In this document: piece after piece, positions 1 through 5,086 of the stretch
How positions within the stretch are numbered: the first letter of the stretch is position 1
Layout of the letters: the number at the start of each line of letters is the position of its first letter
Source: Candidatus Aenigmatarchaeota archaeon
GTDB taxonomy: Archaea; Aenigmatarchaeota; Aenigmatarchaeia; QMZP01
Length of the DNA: 6,762 nucleotides
Direction: 5' to 3'
NCBI GenBank assembly: GCA_016202785.1
Contig: JACQOC010000087.1
Coordinates: 1 to 6,762 of the forward strand
The notes under the pieces: model-generated
Databases searched by the model: none
What the model was told of the DNA's origin: nothing
The model's input: only the letters and a program-made list of their open reading frames with translations
Translations under genes and position numbers: made by a program

Positions 1-1
1 C

Positions 2-169
2 GATGCGCTCATCCTCACCAAGGCTGAGATATACGAGAAGGGCGGCTCGATACTGACGGCAGCGTACAGCATCAGGAAGCCCATACTGTTCCTCGGGGTC
101 GGGCAAGGCTATGAAGACCTGCAGCCCTTCGACCCGGACAAGTTTGTCAAGCAGCTGCTGGCCGGCTGA
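2..169 (+). CDS. ftsY: Signal recognition particle receptor FtsY, C-terminal fragment
   Basis: This is the last 55 codons of a gene that begins before the window. FtsY is the membrane-associated SRP-receptor GTPase that docks the SRP-ribosome complex at the Sec translocon. The visible part is the end of the NG GTPase domain: the G4 segment (LTKAE), then KGGSILTAAYS, then the closing segment KPILFLGVGQ with GYEDLQPFDPDKFV. The protein ends three residues after KQL, with no methionine-rich M domain, which separates FtsY from the related SRP54/Ffh. The G4 motif reads TKAE (bases 17-28), where SRP GTPases normally have TKxD. The TGA stop at 167-169 directly touches the stop codon of the convergent HD-domain gene. 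The identification is secure for the fragment; the rest of the protein cannot be seen. Confidence 0.93.
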   Translation, partial: DALILTKAEIYEKGGSILTAAYSIRKPILFLGVGQGYEDLQPFDPDKFVKQLLAG

Positions 170-736
170 TTACTTCTTACCGATATTAAGGCCCTTCAGC
201 ACAGTTTCGACTGACTTCAATCCGGTGCCCTTCAACTTTGCCGTTATCTCCTCAGCAGTATGCTTGAAGTGGCTGTTGCCCATCGAATATTCCTGCATGG
301 AGTACAGCAAGGCTTCCAGCCGGTCGGCAGCCTGTAGGATGCGGCCCTCGATGGACGGCGATTTGGCGCCGGCCCAGAGGCCGGAATATTTCTTCGGCAA
401 GCCGTTGGGCAGGGAGGCGATGAGGCCGTCGAAGAATTTGCCGCTGATGCGCTTGATCTCCTTGCTGACCTTGGCGTCGCTGTACTTGAAGCTGTGCATG
501 ATGTCGCCGGTCAGGCATTCCTCCAGGTCGTGTAGCAAGGCCGAGCGCAGCAGCCGTTCCACATCTACCTTGTTGCCGTAGCTCATTTCCAGGTCGGCCA
601 GCAGCATGGAGTAAAAGGCGACGTGGAAGGAATGCTCGGCAACGCTTTCGTCCTTAAGCCTGGCCCTGGCGCTGAACCTGATCACTTTGCCCAGGTTGCG
701 CTCCTGCTCCAGGAATTTGCCGATACTGGCTACCAT
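170..736 (-). CDS. HD-domain 5'-deoxynucleotidase, YfbR/HDDC2-like
   Basis: The product is 188 residues, an HD-superfamily metal-dependent phosphohydrolase. The pattern fits the YfbR group (COG1896), which removes the 5' phosphate of deoxynucleoside monophosphates. The family's metal and active-site residues are all visible: R20, H35 in VAEHSFHVA, H69-D70 in LLHDLEE, E73, D78 and D138 in QAADRLEAL. Their spacing matches the H68/D69/E72/D77/D137 series I recall for E. coli YfbR. The frame is open up to 925, but I place the start at the ATG at 736-734, because the extra N-terminus would be atypical and would overlap the neighbouring gene. A minus-strand TATA-like box at 766-759 lies about 26 bases ahead of this ATG and no Shine-Dalgarno is present, so the mRNA is probably leaderless. 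Substrate specificity is inferred from the family. No operon partner is visible; ftsY converges with zero spacing. Confidence 0.86.
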   Translation of the reverse strand: MVASIGKFLEQERNLGKVIRFSARARLKDESVAEHSFHVAFYSMLLADLEMSYGNKVDVERLLRSALLHDLEECLTGDIMHSFKYSDAKVSKEIKRISGKFFDGLIASLPNGLPKKYSGLWAGAKSPSIEGRILQAADRLEALLYSMQEYSMGNSHFKHTAEEITAKLKGTGLKSVETVLKGLNIGKK

Positions 737-758
737 AATGTGATAATTGCGCGCCGCG

Positions 759-766
759 CTTAAATT
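759..766 (-). promoter_or_regulatory. Probable TATA box of the HD-domain gene
   Basis: On the minus strand this reads AATTTAAG in a GC-rich surrounding. Its centre lies about 26 bases upstream of the ATG at 736, so transcription would start at or very near the start codon. That fits a leaderless archaeal mRNA and explains the missing Shine-Dalgarno. The call rests on composition and spacing only. Confidence 0.5.
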
Positions 767-810
767 GCCCGTAGTGCTCCTGTCTACCGGAAAGCGTTGC
801 CCGCCAAGCC

Positions 811-827
811 GGGAAAGCTTAAATATT
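811..827 (+). promoter_or_regulatory. BRE/TATA promoter of the 75-residue protein gene
   Basis: A purine-rich stretch (gggaaag, 811-817) resembling a TFB-recognition element is followed by the TATA-like box cttaaatatt (818-827). Transcription would start near 848, giving a leader of about 25 bases that contains the ribosome binding site at 863-868. The 8-mer gcttaaat of this box also occurs at 758-765, inside the opposing promoter. Confidence 0.6.
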
Positions 828-862
828 CGTGGGCCAATTCTATAGAAATTAAAACAGCACAC

Positions 863-868
863 GGAGGT
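863..868 (+). promoter_or_regulatory. Shine-Dalgarno GGAGGT
   Basis: GGAGGT lies four bases before the ATG at 873 and matches the anti-Shine-Dalgarno end of archaeal 16S rRNA. It is the strongest ribosome binding site in the window and fixes the start of the short downstream gene. Confidence 0.8.
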
Positions 869-872
869 TAAC

Positions 873-1100
873 ATGGTGGAATTCCAAGTGTTGAAAGCAG
901 AGGAGATTAAGTTCGGGAAGAACAACTTCCTTGAAATAGCCCTGAAGAAGGCAATAACGCCGGAGGGCGAGAACGAGTTTGTGTCGGTGAGCAGGGGTTT
1001 TTACCTGCCGGATGGCACAAAGCGCTTCAAGCGGAGCATAGCCATACCGAACGACAAGGAAATCAAGTCTGCCGTCGCCAAGAAGATAAGCGAAATCTGA
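873..1100 (+). CDS. Small basic protein of unknown function (75 residues)
   Basis: I do not recognise this protein with certainty. It has its own BRE/TATA promoter, a strong Shine-Dalgarno and a downstream terminator, so it is very likely a real, well-expressed single-gene unit. It is lysine-rich, with no signal peptide, membrane segment or cysteine. By eye the order is: an opening strand (residues 2-8), a strand around FLEIALKKAI, a strand-turn-strand around FVSVSRGFYLPDGTKRFKRS, then a C-terminal helix rich in lysine (KEIKSAVAKKI). A short beta sheet closed by one C-terminal helix, with conserved-looking basic and aromatic positions (RGF, KRFKRS), recalls PC4/YdbC-type single-stranded nucleic-acid-binding proteins. 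That is a resemblance in shape only, and a different beta-rich fold is equally possible. Confidence 0.75.
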   Translation: MVEFQVLKAEEIKFGKNNFLEIALKKAITPEGENEFVSVSRGFYLPDGTKRFKRSIAIPNDKEIKSAVAKKISEI

Positions 1101-1102
1101 CG

Positions 1103-1139
1103 GCGCAAGCTAGTTGCGCACACTGCTTCTTTTTTTATT
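1103..1139 (+). terminator. Hairpin plus T-tract terminator
   Basis: A perfect six-base stem, gcgcaa (1103-1108) with ttgcgc (1114-1119), encloses the loop gctag. A T-rich run follows, with seven consecutive T at 1130-1136. It starts two bases after the stop of the 75-residue gene. Archaeal terminators depend mainly on the T-run, so the hairpin may be secondary. The same T/A-rich tract is at the right distance to act as the TATA element of gltX. Confidence 0.65.
1130..1139 (+). promoter_or_regulatory. Possible TATA region of gltX
   Basis: The T/A-rich tract tttttttatt is the only AT-rich element upstream of gltX. A start about 26 bases downstream would fall near 1160, just ahead of or at the GGAG at 1162-1165. 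It overlaps the terminator of the preceding gene, so terminator and promoter may share the tract. Support is weak and positional. Confidence 0.35.
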
Positions 1140-1161
1140 CCTCCTTAGCCTTTAGTTTCAT

Positions 1162-1165
1162 GGAG
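1162..1165 (+). promoter_or_regulatory. Ribosome binding site GGAG of gltX
   Basis: GGAG lies five bases before the ATG at 1171 and supports that start. The nearby ATG at 1160 is in another frame and overlaps this element. Confidence 0.55.
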
Positions 1166-1170
1166 CGCCA

Positions 1171-2841
1171 ATGGCAGCGAAAGCGGAAGTGATAAGGAAG
1201 CATGCCCTGCTCAACGCGGCGGCGCACGGCGGCAGGGCCGACGAAGGCTCAGTATTGGGTAGGGTGCTGGCAGAAGACCCAAGCTTGAAGCAAGACATAC
1301 CCAGCCTAAGGAAGGAGATCGCCAAGATCCTGAAAGGAGTTAACAGCCTCACGCACGGGGAAAGGGATAAACTGCTGGCCAAGATCGGGCCGGGCCTACC
1401 GGAAAAGAAAAGCGAACCGCAGGGCCTTCCGGAGCTGGAAGGGGCAGTCGACGGACAAGTCGTCACGCGCTTCGCGCCGGCGCCCACCGGGCCATTGCAT
1501 ATCTCCCACATCCTCAGGGCAGCGTTCCTTAGCTACTTGTACGCAAGGAAATACCACGGCAAGTTCTGCCTCCGGCTGGAGGATACGGACGCCAAGAAAG
1601 TGAAGAAGGAGTTCTATGGTTTCATACAGCAAGACCTGGAGAGCGTCGGCATAAAGCCGGACGCGGTCGCCATAGAATCGGACAATATTGAAGAGTATTA
1701 CCGGCTCGGCACGGAGCTGGTCAAGGCGGGCAAGGCCTATGTCTGCCTGTGCCCGGCAGAGCAGTTCCGCAAACTGAAGCTGGAGCAGAAAGAATGCGGC
1801 CACCGCAACCTGCCGCAGCAACGCCAGCTTGAAGAGTGGGAAAAGATGCTGGCCGGCAGCTATGCGGAAGGCGAGGCGGTGGTGCGGATGAAAACCAGCA
1901 TGGCCGAAGCCAACCCGGTGCTGCGCGACCCGCCCCTGTTCCGGGTGGCGAAGGCGGTGCACCCGCGGAAGGGCAGCAAACACAGCTCGTGGCCGCTGTA
2001 TAATTTCGCTTGCGCCGTGGAAGACCATAAGATGGGGATAACGCACGTGTTCCGCGCCAAAGAGCATGAGCATAACACCGCCGTCCAAGGCCTGATCTAT
2101 AAGGCGTTCGGCTGGAAGGAACCGGTTGCCATCAACTTCGGCATGATCCACATGCCCGGCAAGAAGCTGCACAAGCGCGACATGCGCAAGGGCATGGATT
2201 CCGGGGAATACGAAGGCTGGGACGACGTGCGCCTACCGACGCTGCGCGCGCTGCTGCGCCGCGGTTTCCAGCCCAAGGCGATGGAGCAGATGGCAAAGTT
2301 GACTGGCGTCAGCAAGACCGACATCAAGATGAGCTGGGAAAACCTGGAGGGCATCAACCGCAAGCTGATCGATCCGATGGCCGACCGGTACATGGCAGCG
2401 CTTGCCCCAGAGCATATCGAGCTGTCCGGCAGCGAAACTAAGGAAGCGGAGCTGCAGCGGCATCCGGATTTTCCGGAGCGCGGCAAGCGCAAGATAGCGG
2501 TGAATGCGAAGGAAATTTACATACCAGGTACGGACTTCCAGGCGTTGGCCGGCAAAGAGTTCCGGCTGATCGGCATCGGCAACTTCCGGCTGAGCGGCCG
2601 CAAGGCAGTTTACACCGGTGACGCTATACAGAAAGAGATGCGCAAGCTGCAGTTTGTCTCTTCACCCTGCCCAAAGCTGACGCTATTGACTCCGGACGGG
2701 CCGCTGGAAGGCGTGGCTGAGCCGGCCATGCTCGGCCTGCCGCATGGAACACTGGTACACATGCTAAGGATCGGCTTCGGCCGCATCGATTTTGTTGATA
2801 AGAAGAACGGCAAAGTGACGATCGCCTTCGCGCACAAATGA
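1171..2841 (+). CDS. gltX: Glutamyl-tRNA synthetase, archaeal type (probably non-discriminating)
   Basis: The product is 556 residues, a normal length for archaeal GluRS. It is a cytosolic class I aminoacyl-tRNA synthetase that attaches glutamate to tRNA(Glu). With GatDE encoded nearby it probably also charges tRNA(Gln). Residues 1-95 form the helical N-terminal extension of archaeal and eukaryotic GluRS/GlnRS enzymes. The catalytic domain starts at RFAPAPTGPLHISH, with the HIGH signature as HISH at 110-113, then LRLEDTD. A CxC...CxH set (C192, C194, C209, H211) could bind zinc. The second signature is KLHKR at 332-336, where KMSKS is expected, followed by the archaeal hallmark EGWDDVRLPTLRALLRRG and the segment SWENLEGINRKLIDP. 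The C-terminal part is the beta-barrel anticodon-binding domain. The TGA stop abuts the stop of the convergent Mth938-like gene. Confidence 0.96.
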   Translation: MAAKAEVIRKHALLNAAAHGGRADEGSVLGRVLAEDPSLKQDIPSLRKEIAKILKGVNSLTHGERDKLLAKIGPGLPEKKSEPQGLPELEGAVDGQVVTRFAPAPTGPLHISHILRAAFLSYLYARKYHGKFCLRLEDTDAKKVKKEFYGFIQQDLESVGIKPDAVAIESDNIEEYYRLGTELVKAGKAYVCLCPAEQFRKLKLEQKECGHRNLPQQRQLEEWEKMLAGSYAEGEAVVRMKTSMAEANPVLRDPPLFRVAKAVHPRKGSKHSSWPLYNFACAVEDHKMGITHVFRAKEHEHNTAVQGLIYKAFGWKEPVAINFGMIHMPGKKLHKRDMRKGMDSGEYEGWDDVRLPTLRALLRRGFQPKAMEQMAKLTGVSKTDIKMSWENLEGINRKLIDPMADRYMAALAPEHIELSGSETKEAELQRHPDFPERGKRKIAVNAKEIYIPGTDFQALAGKEFRLIGIGNFRLSGRKAVYTGDAIQKEMRKLQFVSSPCPKLTLLTPDGPLEGVAEPAMLGLPHGTLVHMLRIGFGRIDFVDKKNGKVTIAFAHK

Positions 2842-3183
2842 CTACAGGCCGGTGTGGATGAGGGCAACGGCCTTCTTGCCAGCCGCCATGAAGGCGTTGA
2901 ACAGTTCTGCGGCCTTCGCGCTCTGCTCCGCATAGAAGCTGACCTTTTTCCGCTCCGCCAATTCGGTTGCGCTTTCCTCGACGGTCACGCTGCCGTTGAT
3001 GCCCAGGCCGATGACTATTATTTCCGGCGACTTGCTTAGCAGTCTGGCCATAGCATCAACCCCGACCACATGGAACTTGTCGGCCATTTCTACCGTCCCG
3101 TCCCACCACACTATGGCGTCGGAATAGTAGCTTTTTCCGTCCACCACCAGCTCGCCGTGCTTGACACCGTTGACGTTTACCAT
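2842..3183 (-). CDS. Mth938-like domain protein (DUF498/NDUFAF3 family)
   Basis: The product is 113 residues, the usual length for this single-domain family. Family features are visible in order: the opening GELVVDGKSYYSDAIVWWDGTVE, a central PEIIVIGLGINGSVTV, then a Rossmann-like half ending in AAELFNAFMAAGKKAVALIHTGL. The family includes archaeal Mth938 and human NDUFAF3, a complex I assembly factor; its biochemical activity in archaea is not established to my knowledge. No catalytic residues can be named. The start is the first ATG of the frame (3183-3181). A minus-strand TATA-like box at 3213-3206 predicts transcription from about 3185, so the mRNA would be nearly leaderless, which agrees with the absence of a Shine-Dalgarno. 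It is divergent from gatD across 37 bases and convergent with gltX at zero spacing. Confidence 0.86.
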   Translation of the reverse strand: MVNVNGVKHGELVVDGKSYYSDAIVWWDGTVEMADKFHVVGVDAMARLLSKSPEIIVIGLGINGSVTVEESATELAERKKVSFYAEQSAKAAELFNAFMAAGKKAVALIHTGL

Positions 3184-3220
3184 CTATTTATTGTTGGCGG
3201 GGAACAATTATAACGCTTCC
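3184..3220. promoter_or_regulatory. Compact divergent promoter, Mth938-like gene / gatD
   Basis: Only 37 bases separate the two start codons. A plus-strand TATA-like tatttatt (3185-3192) would start gatD near 3215, and a minus-strand ttataatt (plus positions 3206-3213) would start the opposite gene near 3185. Each box therefore lies about where the other gene's transcript begins. Neither gene has a Shine-Dalgarno, which fits leaderless or very short leaders. The arrangement suggests that the two promoters may compete for the same DNA. Confidence 0.6.
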
Positions 3221-4543
3221 ATGTACTCCGCCAAGCTGGAACGGCTTCTGAAGTCAGCGGGCGCCAGCATAGGTGACCGCGTAACCGTTACCAAGGACGG
3301 CCATAACTATTCCGGCACGGTCTTGCAGCGGCCGGATTTGGGCGACGGTGACGCGCTGGTCATCAAGCTGGACAACGGCTATAACATCGGCCTGCGGCCC
3401 GAAGCGCTAACGGTGGAAAAGCCGGCCGCCCACCTGGGAATGGGCAAGACCAAGGCGCCCACCGTTGCCTTTAGGCCAGACAAGCCGGCAATAGCGCTCA
3501 TCGCCAGCGGCGGCACTATCGCCAGCCGGGTTGACTATGGCACCGGCGGCGTATCCGCCATTGAAGACCCCAGGGAATTCCTTTTCAACGTCCCAGAGCT
3601 GGCGGACACCGTCAACATAAGGAATTTGGTCAAGCCGTTCACCAAGATGAGCGAGGATATGGACCACACGGATTGGATAGCGCTGGCGAAGGCTGCAGCA
3701 AAGGAGCTGGCGGGCGGCGAAGGCGTCATCATCACCCACGGCACCGACACGCTGCATTATACCGCTGCAGCCCTGTCCTTCATGCTGCCCAGCCTGCCCA
3801 AACCGGTCATCCTGCTTGGCGCACAGAAATCAAGCGACCGGGGCAGCAGCGATGCCGGCATGAACCTGGTCTGCGCGGCCCATGCGGCCATCAGCGACAT
3901 AGCCGAAGTTGCTGTTTGCATGCACGGCACGATGAATGACGATCATTGCCTGCTGATCAGGGGCACCAAGGCCAGGAAGATGCACACGGTAAGGCGGGAC
4001 GCGTTCCGGCCGGTAAATGACACGCCGCTAGCGAAAATCTGGCCATCCGGGAAGATCGATAAAATCAACCGCCAAGCCCGGAAACGTTCGGACGGTGAAG
4101 TGGTATTGGACATAAAGTTCGAACCAAAGGTTGCCATCGTGAAGGCTTATCCAGGCTCTGACCCGACCGTAATAGACTACCTGGTTTCAAAGGGTTACAA
4201 GGGCTTTGTCATCGAGGCTATGGGCCTGGGCCATGTGCCAACTTTTGCGGGGCGGAGCTGGATTGAGACAATAAAGCGGCATACCAAGGACGGCATACCT
4301 TTCGTCACCACCAGCCAGACCATCTATGGCCGAATTAACGCCGACGTGTACACCAACTTGCGCATGCTGTACCACGGCGCAAACGCCATACCCGGGGAAG
4401 ACATGCTCACCGAAACGGCCTACGTCAAGCTGGGTTGGGTGCTCGGCCACAGTGCGGACCAGGCGCAAGTCAGGAAGATGATGCTGACCAGCGTGGCCGG
4501 CGAAATCAGCGAAAGGAGCAGGAGCGATACGTTCCTTGCGTGA
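3221..4543 (+). CDS. gatD: Glu-tRNA(Gln) amidotransferase subunit D (asparaginase-like)
   Basis: The product is 440 residues, typical for GatD. It is the amidase of the archaeal GatDE complex: it frees ammonia from Gln or Asn and passes it to GatE, which converts Glu-tRNA(Gln) to Gln-tRNA(Gln). The N-terminal GatD domain runs from about residue 17 to 66 (GDRVTV to DNGYNIGLRPEAL). The L-asparaginase I-type domain follows, with the catalytic threonine T99 in SGGTIAS, T175-D176 in THGTDT, the LLGAQKSSDRGSSDA segment, and the catalytic lysine region GTKARKMHT (K250 or K253). The frame extends to 3161, but the ATG at 3221 gives the family's N-terminus and avoids overlapping the divergent gene. It is the first gene of a three-gene operon; the next gene starts four bases after the TGA. 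Confidence 0.96.
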   Translation: MYSAKLERLLKSAGASIGDRVTVTKDGHNYSGTVLQRPDLGDGDALVIKLDNGYNIGLRPEALTVEKPAAHLGMGKTKAPTVAFRPDKPAIALIASGGTIASRVDYGTGGVSAIEDPREFLFNVPELADTVNIRNLVKPFTKMSEDMDHTDWIALAKAAAKELAGGEGVIITHGTDTLHYTAAALSFMLPSLPKPVILLGAQKSSDRGSSDAGMNLVCAAHAAISDIAEVAVCMHGTMNDDHCLLIRGTKARKMHTVRRDAFRPVNDTPLAKIWPSGKIDKINRQARKRSDGEVVLDIKFEPKVAIVKAYPGSDPTVIDYLVSKGYKGFVIEAMGLGHVPTFAGRSWIETIKRHTKDGIPFVTTSQTIYGRINADVYTNLRMLYHGANAIPGEDMLTETAYVKLGWVLGHSADQAQVRKMMLTSVAGEISERSRSDTFLA

Positions 4544-4547
4544 GCCT

Positions 4548-5084
4548 ATGATAGAAAAGGAGATAAAGTTCAAGGCCCGGCATGGGGAGATGCGGCTGAA
4601 GCTGAAGCGGCTGGGCGCCACCATGCTCAAGAAGTTCTTTGAGGCCAACACCATCTTCGACACCCAGGACGGCATGCTTTTCAAGCGTGACGAGCTCCTC
4701 AGGCTGCGCGTTTCCGACCGCAAGATGCTGACCTTCAAGTCCAAGCCGGTGAAAAGCAGGTTCAAAATCCGAGAGGAGATAGAGACGGAAGTGGCCGATG
4801 CCGAAAGCGCGGCAAGGTTGCTGGAGCGGGTCGGCTTCCGCAAAGCCTGGGCCTATGAAAAGGAGCGGGAGATATGGAAGCTTGGGAGAGCCAAAGTCTT
4901 CTTGGACCGCTTGCCAGAGATTGGCGAGTATGTGGAGATCGAGGGAAATGAGAGGGACATTGAAAGATCGGCCGCCAGCCTCGGGCTGCCGATAGCATTG
5001 GGCATCAAGAGCACCTACTTCGACATTTTCGTCGAGCATTGCAAGCGCAACCACCTCAAGCGCCGCGACCTAATCTTCCGGTGA
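4548..5084 (+). CDS. CYTH-domain protein (class IV adenylate cyclase CyaB/ThTPase-like)
   Basis: The product is 178 residues and is a single CYTH domain, the triphosphate-tunnel fold shared by CyaB-type adenylate cyclases, thiamine triphosphatases and inorganic triphosphatases. The N-terminal ExExK signature is E3-K4-E5-I6-K7. Other tunnel residues visible are R52/R54 in LRLR, K64/K66 in TFKSK, R75 and the acidic run in REEIETEV, K105/R107, D120 in FLDRLP, and E130/E132 in YVEIEG. The substrate cannot be told from the sequence; a triphosphate-handling role is the safest call. I start at the ATG at 4548, so that the protein opens with MIEKEIK; the upstream TTG at 4536 would overlap gatD. A weak GTGAG at 4540-4544, which includes the gatD stop, may serve as the ribosome binding site. 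The gene lies four bases after gatD and two before gatE, so it is almost certainly co-transcribed with both. Confidence 0.86.
   Translation: MIEKEIKFKARHGEMRLKLKRLGATMLKKFFEANTIFDTQDGMLFKRDELLRLRVSDRKMLTFKSKPVKSRFKIREEIETEVADAESAARLLERVGFRKAWAYEKEREIWKLGRAKVFLDRLPEIGEYVEIEGNERDIERSAASLGLPIALGIKSTYFDIFVEHCKRNHLKRRDLIFR
5080..5084 (+). promoter_or_regulatory. SD-like GGTGA overlapping the CYTH stop codon
   Basis: GGTGA is complementary to the 16S anti-Shine-Dalgarno and contains the TGA stop of the CYTH gene. It lies two bases before the gatE ATG at 5087, closer than usual. A similar GTGAG (4540-4544) surrounds the gatD stop just ahead of the CYTH start. The repeated arrangement suggests translational coupling along the operon. 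Confidence 0.45.
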
Positions 5085-5086
5085 GC

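Noticed and set aside
737..925. N-terminal extension of the HD-domain protein to 251 residues
   Set aside because: The extra 63 residues have no family counterpart, would overlap the start of the 75-residue gene, and would span its promoter and ribosome binding site. The TATA box at 759-766 fits the ATG at 736 better.
1396..2172. Long minus-strand open frame of 258 codons inside gltX
   Set aside because: It is a shadow of GC-rich gltX coding, with no ribosome binding site and no recognisable protein pattern. Similar long antisense frames inside gatD and gatE were rejected for the same reason.
3161..3220. Longer GatD start at 3161
   Set aside because: It would overlap the coding start of the divergent Mth938-like gene and its promoter, and adds residues with no counterpart in GatD. 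The ATG at 3221 gives the normal N-terminus.
4512..4524. aaaggagcaggag as ribosome binding site of the CYTH gene
   Set aside because: The nearest GGAG is 23 bases before the ATG at 4548, too far to act; it encodes ERSRS-type residues at the end of GatD.
5039..5086. Longer GatE start at 5039
   Set aside because: It overlaps the last 46 bases of the CYTH gene and gives a proline-rich leader unlike GatE; the ATG at 5087 directly follows the SD-like GGTGA.
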